A stretch of 64,000 bases of DNA, taken from Spongilla lacustris (lineage: Eukaryota > Porifera > Demospongiae > Spongillida > Spongillidae). Shown piece after piece: positions 12,035-22,230 of the stretch. Below the pieces are notes generated by a model. That model worked only from the letters and a program-made list of their open reading frames with translations, made no database searches and was not told the DNA's origin. The first letter of the stretch is position 1; the number at the start of each line of letters is the position of its first letter. The translations under genes were made by a program, and so were the position numbers. The stretch covers positions 7,283,378-7,347,377 of the forward strand of contig OX442424.1 of the NCBI GenBank assembly GCA_949361645.1, in the 5' to 3' direction.

Positions 12035-12073
12035 TTTATATAGGTGATGGGCAGGAAGAATTAGTTTGTAAAC
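12035..12073 (-). promoter_or_regulatory. Core promoter of copy A: TATA box plus forkhead-like motif
   Basis: On the minus strand GTTTACAAACTA (12062-12073) lies 19 bp upstream of TATATAAA (12035-12042), which is about 55-60 bp before the start codon. The same arrangement, with an adjoining AATTCTTCCTGCCCA block, precedes copy C; copy D keeps the motif and TATA spacing. Confidence 0.6.
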
Positions 12074-12601
12074 TTGTATAAATTGTGTGAATAACATTGC
12101 TCTATTAAAAAGTTATGGGAAACTACCATGTAGTAAAACGTTCCTTTGTTATGGTAGGGGATATAATGTTTCCTTTTTTCACTATCATATAGCAGTATGT
12201 TGTATGCATAGAAAGGATTGAGGTCCCACAAACCTCATGGTGAGGTGTCAGGATGACTAACTCAGTCTCAGGATTAAAATTATTTGATTTTCTAATATGA
12301 ATTATTTACACTAGAAATAAACATATTAAAGATTTTAAGTGTTGCAGTAGCTTATGACTAATTTCAATTACCAAATCTAATAGTAAGCCATGAGAGCTAA
12401 CTATTAATGTTAGAGCAGTTATTTGATATCAAATTTAAATATGAAGAGATTATTTCATCTAGGCTGTAGTCCGTTATGTTAAAATTCAAAGATAATAAGC
12501 TCAAAATGTACTAAAAATGTTAGTCGGTTGGTGTTTTCAAGTGTTTACTAGTACATCAATTTGGGCAATCCATTTTAGGTTGAAATGTATTACCCATATC
12601 A

Positions 12602-12715
12602 TTGATTATTAGACTTTTTGGTATTTATATAACAACACTATTATACACACACCCACAAATGTACACACACACTCTCACACACACACAAACACACACGCAC
12701 ATGTACACACACAAT
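12602..12715. repeat. CA-rich microsatellite
   Basis: Irregular ACACAC run with interspersed ACAT and ACGC. No other content was seen. Confidence 0.8.
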
Positions 12716-12789
12716 CGTGAGAGCTGGAGCTCCCAAGCTATGATGGCCCAGGCCTTCAGTAAGTCCTTGCTTGAATTAAAATCTATATT

Positions 12790-13833
12790 ATTTTGTTAAT
12801 GCTAGTTGATGTTGCAGCAGATAACACCCAGGTGGCTTCACACTGTTATGCATGTGTGCAAGCTTCTGTAGATTGGTTCACTTCCAGGGCAATGCCTCCC
12901 AGCTTGACTACAGATGCCTTGGGACAATTTGACTCAGATGTCAGACTAGATTTTACACACTGCACATCCTTTAACATGTCCGCCCAGGCCTGGCAACAAG
13001 CCCAGCAAGGTTTGTGCCATGGAGGTTAGGGGCTTTGCTCCCTGTCCCATCATTGATGTGTTGCCTTCATTGCCTCCCTCTGCTCTTCCGGTTATGGGGA
13101 AGCAGATGACCAGCACCTCATCAATGTAGTTAACATATACAATAGCCAGGTCTCCCAGTGAAAAGTAGTGACTATAGACTCCATTCTGGCATCTCCCATT
13201 AGCTAAAAGGAGCTCTCCATGCAAATGGATGACCATCTTGCACTCTTTGATGGCTCGTCATTGGCCAACAGGGCAAGACTTCTTTAAGTGTCTGTACCAC
13301 ATGCTGCCTCTTGGTTATCAGTGATCCCATCTATTAGCCTTGGCTTCAGTAACTCTGGATCCAATTGGCTTTCAGACAGCAATCAAGGGGTGGCTTGGAA
13401 CAGATACTTAAAGACCTCCCTCTGTCCTCTCTGCCCAAGAATAGCCTTAGATCCCTTGGCCACCACTCTGCATGTGACATGCAGATGATCATGAGGAGGT
13501 GATGTAGTTACTCGTCACACCCACATATGGGATGTATTTTTTTACCCCTGCCGTCATGCCTATCAGTCAGGGTTGAGATGGGCAGTGGTCTTTCTGCAGA
13601 CCTGGGCTATTCCCACCCTGCTGATTGACCTGATCAGTGATTGGGAATTGGGGAAACCAGCTGCACATGACTTCACAGTAACATCTACCCTCACATCAAG
13701 CATCACATACAACAGTGGGTTTTGGCATGAAGCATTGGTAACTGGGGCAAGGAAGCTAGGAGCACCATCAACCAACTGGCTTCTCGTGTATCCATCGTCC
13801 CTTCGCTCCATATATGTCAAGAGTAATTTTTGA
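12790..13833 (+). pseudogene. Decayed non-LTR retrotransposon ORF (RT C-terminus to REL endonuclease)
   Basis: Reading across stops and shifts, this parallels the intact ORF at 22328-23566. PPSLTTDALGQFDSD matches its PPTAASLEAFARFDDD; WQQAQQGLCHGG matches ACSQAQLGLKYGG; FDGSSLANRARLL matches LDGASTVDKARLL; a C-x2-C zinc motif (CPLC) and the segment DWELGKPAAHDFTV align with CPHC and NWSLSRSAAFDLKV. It is an old copy of the same family carrying several stop codons and frameshifts. The family call comes from the better copy. Confidence 0.75.
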
Positions 13834-14260
13834 AATTGATGGAAAGTTGAACGTGTCCCATATTCTAGGGCCATTCGGGTAATAGACTGGTTGTCTGAGG
13901 GGGTGCTGTGAATATCTCTAAATATTTTGTTAGCAAATGTTGTCAAGTCGAAGATAATAAGTTGTCTTTCTTTTAACCGGTACCGCTCCAAGCACGTCGG
14001 TTTTGGCTCTAGATATATAGAAGCAGTAGCTATATCTTTCACCAGTGTGCAGATATTTTGCTCTATCGTGGCGCCCAAGGCCGGTAAGCATTGTCAAATA
14101 AATTATGAGGATTATTTATTCAGTTCCGTGTATGTTATTGTTGTGTTATAGTTATAATTATGTTAATGTTCGAATTTATGAAATTCATCACCGCGCGCCG
14201 CGCGAGCATACATGCGACATCCAACTGAATACAGCATAATACCTCTAATTATTAATTATG

Positions 14261-14998
14261 TCATTGTGCACTATCCGAGTCGGAATTCGTCATCCATACT
14301 GCTTCTGTCGCTGGTGTTCCCGTGGCAGACAGTCCAGCTGCACTTAAAGTGGAGAAGAGCGCAGTTGAGTATGCTGAATAGTCGGCCGTGGCGGAAGGAG
14401 CCAATTGAGGAGGTTGAATAGAGCTTGAGAGATTTTGCGATGCATCTGATGTTGTATGTATGCGTGGAAGGCCAGCATCGTATGTTATATAATTCAAGAT
14501 TATAGACGTTATATATTGATTTACCTACTCTGACCATAACTCCGTCACTGTACTCGGCTGGGACCCTGACACACTGCGCTACCATTTTCAGGCTTCCTCC
14601 GGTAACATTGATGGATACTGTACCGTTGCTCGCTTTACATCCAAGCTCACTCCTAGCAACCCTTGCTTGATCACTGATACTTACAGTGTCAACCTTACAG
14701 GGATGTGTGTATCTGCATCCACTCATTGGCACAGGGTAGTCCAATATGTAGAATACCCAGTAGGAGCAAAGGTTGGTACAAGAGAAGTTGTAGATGGTTT
14801 GATCCTCATCAAAAATTTTAGACACGTTACATCGAGTCGGAGTAGAAGCTGCATGCAGGCCGGAATGAAGAGTCGTATGTCAATACGGTTATAAATGTGT
14901 AAGTTAAAAACCATACCGGCAATTGAAATTGTTGCAAATGTGATCAATGCCAGCAAGTGCATGCTCAAATTTTTGCATGGACATATATTCAATGCCAT
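14261..14998 (-). CDS. Secreted Cys-containing protein, cluster copy B (divergent)
   Basis: Minus-strand exons: 14917-14998 (hydrophobic leader), 14525-14848 (Cys domain) and 14261-14445 (Ser/Thr/Ala-rich tail), with phase-1 junctions. The first half of exon 2, from IYNFSCTNLCSYW to ARSELG, is almost identical in DNA to copies A, C and D. The second half differs (KASNGTVSINVTGGSL, VRVPAEYSDGV) and lacks the KVDKSS segment. Exon 3 is unlike the other copies. The mosaic of near-identity and strong divergence suggests gene conversion of the exon-2 front. The start is the ATG at 14998; the exon-3 acceptor (14446-14448) is the least certain boundary. Confidence 0.65.
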
Positions 14999-15048
14999 AT
15001 TCACGACTTGCTTTAATTTCTTTTGGTTCGAGTGATGGTTTCAGCCAA

Positions 15049-15096
15049 TTTATATACAGTTCGTTTTAGCAGAACACGTGGCCTACTGTTTGCAAA
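15049..15096 (-). promoter_or_regulatory. TATA box of copy B with variant forkhead-like motif
   Basis: TATATAAA on the minus strand at 15049-15056, 51-58 bp before the start codon, as in the paralogues. A related but altered ATTTGCAAACAGT string lies further upstream (about 15084-15096) in place of GTTTACAAACTA. Confidence 0.4.
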
Positions 15097-15099
15097 TAC

Positions 15100-16030
15100 T
15101 GACATAACATATTTTGCATAACAATGCACGCTATTAATAACCAATGGAAACAATTAATGATTCTCTGTTATAGTCCTTTTGCTATTGAAATTAAACGTAT
15201 TTTACTGCACCACATTTAATGAAGCACATGCAAATAGAACTGGTAAATGAAGATTTATAGCCAAAAGTCGATCGGATATGTATACAATAGTGCCGGTCTA
15301 AATCACCTTCTTGCATGCAGCAGCATCAGTTTAGCTAGAATGAATTTGACCACATGCAAAATATTACGTCTCGACAACAGTAAATCAGAGTATCTACTCT
15401 GATTTATGATTTGGTGAATAGTTTTTAGCTAGCAAGTATTTGGAGAAAGCGGTGGCAGGTGCAATTATCCTCTGATAAATTAACTGGTAAATAAAAAATG
15501 GTGCGGCTTTTGGCCTTTTTGTTTCAGTAGTCTTTGGTGCAGTGTATACATGTATAACAAACCAGACTACATGCAATTACATACGGGCCGTGTGCGACAA
15601 AAAAAAAACCTGTCCTACTTCAAACGTGGTTCCTTATAATGGTATATGTGTGCTTGCGTTTGAAATTTATATGTGTGCAATGCAACTTTTCAATTCAGTT
15701 CAATCAGAGCTTTCAGCATGCATATGCATCGAAGACTATTATATGTTAGTGATGTAAAGCCAGCTTATAATGAACTTGCATCTACTAGAAATATCGTACC
15801 ATTATTGTCAGTTGTATAAAGGGAACTTTTAGCAGCCCATGCATTTCACTGAGTCCGGGCAGACGAATTTTGGCAAAACTGAGTGGCCCGCCTGGATATA
15901 TATATAGAACCACGTTTGTAGCGACAAGCCGGCAGCATGCACAGTAGGCGGATATACATATATATGCAGCTATAGGTTCCTATCATAATTATGCTGTACG
16001 TTCAGAGCTTATCCTATCCATTACTGATAA
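15100..16030. other. No gene recognised
   Basis: AT-rich DNA. A short palindrome ATCAGAGTAGATACTCTGAT-type structure occurs near 15384-15405. Nothing else was supported. Confidence 0.5.
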
Positions 16031-16032
16031 AT

Positions 16033-16847
16033 AATTGGGACAGTTTCCGCGAAAATGTCACCCTTTTATAACATTATAATGTTATAAAAATGCTTCTTGT
16101 TTGAATCACTATATCTTCCGAACGCTGAAGGCTATCGATTTCCTATTTTCAATAGTTTATACCACACCATTTTTCTATGACAATTTACATTTTGGAATCT
16201 TGCACTTGCTCCACGCCAGTATTGCAATGTTCGATACCCGACCGGGTTGAAACCCGCCATAACTTTAGGTAGGAGTAATCAAATCGCTTCAAATTCGGTT
16301 TGTAGGTACAGAGGTCCTATAACTATCGATTTGTACTGTTCGTTAATTTTTATGCCATCCATTACGGAGATACAGTTGAACAAACTACGTGTACTTTTTC
16401 CCGCTCGATTCGCGCCAAAGATACAACAACCGCCTCCCCATACATTGAGCGGGACGCGATTCGCCAAAATCATTGGCGCGAATCAAGCGGGAAAAGGGGA
16501 CATACTTTGTTCAACTCTATCTCCGTAACAAATGGCATAAAGATTAACGAACAGAACAAATCGATAGGTATAGGACCTCTGTACCTATAAACCGAATTTG
16601 ATTACTCCTACCTAAAGTTATGGCGGGTTTCAACCCGGTCGGGTATTGAACGTTGCAATACTGGCGTGGAGCAAGTGCAAGACTCCAAAATGTACTTCAC
16701 CATAGAGAAATGGTGTGGTATGAACTGCTGAAAATAGAAAGTCGATAGTATTTAGCGTTCGGAAGATATAGCGATTCAAACAAGAAGCATTTTTATAACA
16801 TTATAATGTTATAAAAGGGTGACATTTTCGCGGAAACTGTCCCAATT
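16033..16847. mobile_element. 815-bp foldback element, AATTGGGACAG termini
   Basis: Starts AATTGGGACAGTTTCCGCG and ends with its exact complement; the inversion continues through arms of about 385 bp (left to about 16420, right from about 16473) around a 50-bp centre. Arms differ at scattered sites, so they have aged separately. Nested inside each arm is the palindrome TTATAACATTATAATGTTATAA. No protein is encoded. An 84-bp element with similar AATTGGACAGTTT ends lies at 33738-33821. Confidence 0.85.
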
Positions 16848-16849
16848 CA

Positions 16850-19110
16850 TTATAAAACCAATATGCCTAGCTTACTTCCCTTTTCCACGTGATCTACCCC
16901 TAAATCCATGCAATTAACTCACTTCCTTTGGAGAATAGATCGCGAGAAGGTTGAGTGCATGGCAATATTAATAAAGTCACATTAAGTGTATATATTTGCA
17001 TTGTATAATTGTTACAACACGCACATGCATTGGTGCACGTAATATACTTTCAGTTGCCTGACACCTTTCCTAGTAGCTTGATATAGAACAAAACATGCAT
17101 GCATGCACAATAGAACTCCATACGGTGCACACGGAATAGCTTAATTCCCCTCAAGCATCTCTTTAATTTCGTAAAGGACATTGCATATTCAAGAAAGCCA
17201 AATTGTTGGGTACAGACAATTCCACTTCTTTATTTTCACCGGCAGTACGTGCATGCGTGCAGCACGACCGCTGTATGCATGATGCATACCGGTGCTATAT
17301 AACTGATACATAATATATGAATGAATGCAAAATAAAAATAAAAATAAAAATGTGTGCGAAAATACACAGTACATATATAATTGAGGTGCTCATTAACAGA
17401 GGCAGCATTGCGATATGCAATTCAAATACCAATTTCCATGCAATGACATCGAGGAAAGGCATTTTCCACTGGTAGGAAATGCGTCATCAGGGGGACCCCA
17501 TGCGTGGCCGCTCGCACCAAGATATAAGTGCTCATATTGCTATATATTTCGCTACGAGCCAACATCCCATTAAAGCTACCGCTTCTCGCTCTTCCGTTTA
17601 ATAGCTATAAATAGCTGCATTGTTTGCAAACAGCGTTGTGCAGGCCAAATAATGCATGCACACTCAAATTGATAGCTAAAATTGCTTCAGGTTTAATCTG
17701 GCAAAATCAATAGCTATAGTGAAGACATGATATGGTAGTTGCAGTTACAAACACCCTGCAATGGCCGGTATAAATATCTAGTGATTATTATTTGCACTCG
17801 CAGCCGGAAACGGATGCCACACCCAAATCCTCTGTACTTACTGTTATAAACTAGCAGATGATTTAAACTTAATGGACAGGAAAGAAGAAAAAGAGTTTCT
17901 AGCGATAAAATTAATGATGCCAAACCTGTAACCATATAAAAGGCTATGTTCAAGCAACACAATACTTAGAACGCTATAGTGTTTAGCCACAGAATGGCAA
18001 AAGATGTTTCTAATGTGTGGCATGAGTTGTAAAATAAAAATCAAAGAAACACGTAGTTGCAAGTGTACCATGCAGCATAGATGAGGTGCTAAAGTATATC
18101 TTTTAATGCTCATGCAATCACACGTGTGGAAAAAGATTTGACCCTCTTCCCCTTGTGTATACTAGAAATGTGCATGTCAGATTTACATTCATCAGTATAC
18201 TATGGTATGAAGAGCATTTTTTCATCACACCTGCAGCCCATCATCTATGGTGGCAAGACAAGGTCCAGTGGCTCTGCCATTAGGTGTCCCTTTTGAAAGG
18301 CGGGGGGTGGGGGCGGGGGTCTGCCAAATTTAGTGTATGATAACTCACGTCTTTAATTGTGTGGCACAACTCTAGCAAATAGCACTTTAAATGGTCTTTG
18401 TATAGTTTCCATGAGCAACAGCTCAGCACCTGTACACAGTAAAGTCGCCTATACATACTTTAAAAGATTGCTCACTCATAACTGATTTTTGCACTACTCA
18501 GATGTATTAATCATGCATGCTGTAGTTGAGCTCTGAATGTAGTCACATTGAGCTGTCTATATGGTTGACTAGAGGAGCAAAGTTAGCATTTTCTGGATGA
18601 TTCATTTCCTTTATAATAATACGCTAACAGTAACAAAGCTAGACGTTGCAAATCCCAATTATTATCCTCCTCCCCAGCAGAGATATACATTTTATCCCTT
18701 TCAGTCACTGCACAGTAATGGTCCAAGGATGTCTCTATTAATCCTCCTCCAATCTGCAGTGCTGCAGTGCAGTTACCACAGACAGTTAATCACTTCTGAG
18801 CGACATTCAATTTTCCAACACAATACAAAATGAGTTGGAACCTCCACAAGTGCTTTGTTTCCTCCTATGTGGCCTCATGCAGACCTGATAGCATTTCAAG
18901 TACATGTACATACCAGTGATGCTGGCACAGTAGTCTATACGCTAACAGGGTGTCAAAATCCTCACATTACCATGGCTTTGGGATAGTATAAGGAAAGCCT
19001 GGGAAGCCACTGTTAGCAACCCCATCAGGGTCTGTGGCAACAAGTATCACATGCATGGTAATTACCCACTAAGTTATTAATAGTAGTTTATTGTTATTCA
19101 TACCATAAAT
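16850..19110. other. No gene recognised
   Basis: AT-rich intergenic DNA with GCATGCATGC strings, a run of AAAATA units at 17331-17350 and a G-rich patch at 18300-18320. No coding, RNA or repeat feature I can support. Confidence 0.5.
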
Positions 19111-19114
19111 ATAG

Positions 19115-19154
19115 GTTTACAAACTAATTCTTCCTGCCCAACTGCTTATATAAA
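19115..19154 (+). promoter_or_regulatory. Core promoter of copy C: forkhead-like motif plus TATA box
   Basis: GTTTACAAACTA (19115-19126) is followed by AATTCTTCCTGCCCA and then TATATAAA (19147-19154), 58 bp before the start codon. Motif, spacing and intervening block match copy A on the opposite strand. Forkhead factors typically bind GTAAACA/TGTTTAC; actual binding here is inference. Confidence 0.65.
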
Positions 19155-19211
19155 GTGAACTGAATCTACCATATTCCATGGGCAATTGAATAGCAGTTAG
19201 ATTAATAGTGC

Positions 19212-19893
19212 ATGATGAGAATGGCTTCAAACATAAGCTTGTGTCTGCTATGTATTGTAATGATCTCATTAGGAAAACTTGTGCATGGTACGTACATCAG
19301 TGTCATACCCTACAGTAATTTTATTTTATTTTATTTTAGCTACGCAATGTACTGCCTCTACTACTCCTGGTGAGGCTTCAGCCATCTACAACTTCTCTTG
19401 TACCAACCTTTGCTCCTACTGGGTATTCTACATATTGGACTACCCTGTGCCAATGAGTGGATGCAGATACACACTTCCTTGTAAGGTTGACACTGTAAGT
19501 ATCAGTGATCAAGCAAGGGTTGCTAGAAGTGAGCTTGGATATAAGGTGGATAAGAGCAGTAGCAATGGTGCCATCTCCATCAACGTGACCAGAGGAAATC
19601 TGATGATGGTAGCACAGTGTGTGATGGCAGACATGACAACATACCTTGATGGAGTGATGGTCCGTGTAGGTAAGTACCATGTGCAATCAGATCCATACTA
19701 ATCATTACTTTCCCTCCTTCCCACAGTGGACACATCGCCATCAATTCGATCTCTTTTGTTAATTCCTTCAACCACTATTGAATATGAAACATCCACAGTC
19801 CAGTTCACCTCCATGTCATATTTTACCCCCGTACAAACTGCCTTTGCAACACCTCTTCCAGAAGTAACACTCACTGGCTCCAATACCCCATAA
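19212..19893 (+). CDS. Secreted Cys-containing protein, cluster copy C
   Basis: Clearest member of the four-gene family. Exon 1 (19212-19287) encodes a signal peptide from ATG 19212, hydrophobic core SLCLLCIVMISLG. Exon 2 (19340-19669, 330 nt) encodes the conserved domain with Cys pairs in FSCTNLC, GCRYTLPC and VAQC. Exon 3 (19727-19893) encodes a Ser/Thr/Pro-rich tail ending ATPLPEVTLTGSNTP. Junctions are GT-AG, phase 1. The protein is about 200 residues, has no membrane segment after the leader, and is predicted to be secreted. It is transcribed opposite to A, B and D. One Ig-like fold is possible; I do not recognise a named family. Confidence 0.75.
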
Positions 19894-19899
19894 TATATT

Positions 19900-21100
19900 G
19901 CAACCTGAGCTGACTACTGCAATACACTAAATGTTTTAAATGTAACGTTCAGCAAATCTTCATCAATATATGCACTGCGAGCAATCAGCTGTGTACAAAT
20001 TATATGTTGATGATGTTTATAGAATTACATTTGTATTCACGTTAATCAATACTGCTTATATTTTCAAAAAAAAATTAAAATAGAAGGAAAAGCAGATACT
20101 AGTTTTTTTTTTTCACAATGGGGCGAGTGGAAAGCAAGAACGAACGAAATCAGTTCGTTTTGTATGTAATGTTAGATGAATGGGCAGATAGAGCCGTGTG
20201 CATGAGTTTAGCAGTGGTACTTATTGTTCAAAAATAGAGAATTCTATGTTTGTTTGGTATATCTGCAAGTGTGTATACGATAGGTCAGTATTGTTAATTG
20301 GAATATATTATTTTGAAAAGCCACATTGTGAGGCTGCCAATGCGTAACCTTGGTCATGAGAAAGAGAAGGTCGCATGCATCAACAGAGAGGTATACGAAA
20401 TAAGTAAGAAGTAGGGTGCGCAAGAAAGTATCTGTGACTGAGGAAGGTGGGCAATGAATTAGAATGGAAGAGGCTATAAAAGGCTATTGAGCCTGTTCAG
20501 TAGAGCCTCAGTTCCTGGTAGTGGATTATCAGCGGAGGGGAGCTCCTGAAGAATTTTCAGTACTGGATACAGCTCAATGGTTGCAACTTAGACTCAGCCT
20601 GCAAAGGTGTGCATTTGCCAAGGGGCATATGGTAGTCCTCCATTTTCAGAGTCTTGAGCAATGCAATGTTAAATTTTAAAATGGACTTGGCAATTTAAAT
20701 TTATTTCATTAGTTATTTCATGCAATTTTCCACCAGGTGTAATATGGTCTTTCGTGCGAGTGTCTTGCTCTTATAGTCACACACAATAACCATCAAAATT
20801 CCCTTTACCAGTACTCATTTTATACAAGGCAAAGATTTGAACACTGAGAAAAATATTAAACTATGCATGCAATTTATTTTCAATGCAATACTTAACTGGC
20901 ACAATCTATAAACTTACTAAATTTAGTGCATGCAACATAATGGTTACTGCTCCAATATTTATAAAATATTATTAATAATCCATACCTCTGTGATATAAAT
21001 CGATCAATCTCATAGCTGACTTTATACATGTACCAGGCTATATACTACACACAATGATCAAAGGTGAGTATAGATTGCAGTAGTGCACTGTAAAGCTTTG
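19900..21100. other. No gene recognised
   Basis: Intergenic DNA between copies C and D, with a T-run at about 20105-20112 and otherwise ordinary AT-rich sequence. Confidence 0.5.
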
Positions 21101-21107
21101 TAGGTCA

Positions 21108-21887
21108 TTAGACCACATAGGAGCCAATGTTTGGAACTACAACTCCATCAGGTATTGGAGTTGGATAGGTAGGTCGAGTGGTTGCACTTGATGAGGAGTC
21201 AATTTTAACTGTGGCTATTCCAAGCCCATTAGTGGTGGAAGGACTCAACAAAGGAGACGGAGTTGTGAGTGAGGTATCTACAGTGGTGAGGTAAGAGTGC
21301 ATTTTAATTTCATTTCAATACTATACATGTACATGACATACATTATATGTCTTACCTACACGAACCATCAATCCATCAAGGTATGTCTTCATGTCTGCCA
21401 TCACACACTGTGCTACCATCATCAGATTTCCTCTGGTCACGTTGATGGAGATGGCACCATTGCTACTGCTCTTATCCACCTTATATCCAAGCTCACTCCT
21501 AGCAACCCTTGCTTGATCACTGATACTTACAGTATCAACCTTACAGGGAAGTGTGTATCTGCATCCACTCATTGGCAGAGGGTAGTCCAATATGTAGAAT
21601 ACCCAGTAGGAGCAAAGGTTGGTACAAGAGAAGTTGTAGATGGCTGAAGCCTCACCACGAGTAGTAGAGACGGTACATTGGGTAGCTAAATGGTATTAAA
21701 ATATTTCATTTATTGCATTGCCGCTGTACGTGCATGGTGCCACGGTATAGCATAGTATAATTTTGCTACTAATTTAAAATAATCATCGCTTTATACATGC
21801 ATGTACCAACGTACCTTGTACAGTACTTCCAAATGAAGTCAATACTGTTATCAGCAATGAAACACGAAAGTTGATATTCATAGCCAT
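21108..21887 (-). CDS. Secreted Cys-containing protein, cluster copy D
   Basis: Minus-strand exons 21815-21887 (leader with core VSLLITVLTSFG), 21356-21685 (330 nt, conserved domain nearly identical to A and C) and 21108-21277 (Ser/Thr/Pro-rich tail ending PNIGSYVV). All junctions are GT-AG and phase 1, and all three exons are open, so this copy looks intact. Its tail has little in common with the other copies beyond TTPSPL and PSTT strings, while exon 2 is conserved even at silent positions. Confidence 0.75.
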
Positions 21888-21936
21888 TCCTTTTGTTTAG
21901 CCCGTATTCAGTTGAACTATTTGGTAGCTTTCGGGC

Positions 21937-21974
21937 AATTTATAGGTAAATCAAGGTAGAGCTAGTTTGTAAAC
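21937..21974 (-). promoter_or_regulatory. Core promoter of copy D: TATA box plus forkhead-like motif
   Basis: Minus-strand GTTTACAAACTA at 21963-21974 is followed 18 bp later by TATAAATT at 21937-21944, about 50-57 bp before the start codon. The spacing matches A and C; the AATTCTTCCTGCCCA block is not kept. Confidence 0.55.
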
Positions 21975-22230
21975 GTCGAACGATTATTTGTGTAACAATG
22001 ACGCACGTTTAATGAAGATATTTTTGTATCCGTAAAAGGGCGGAAGATGGCAGGAGGTGATATAAAGAAGGGGACTTTCTATGCGCGAATAAGATCGATC
22101 CTTCGTATGCGTCTCGATATTAATAGACCCTATGCCGGCGCACCCATAAACGAATAAAATCATCGTGTGACATTAGCTTCTTCACAACCTATAATATAGG
22201 AGACGTATACTAATAACTAATGCAACATAC

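Noticed and set aside
13563..14078. 171-codon minus-strand open frame
   Set aside because: Antisense to the retrotransposon relic on the plus strand, whose homology to 22328-23566 explains the sequence.
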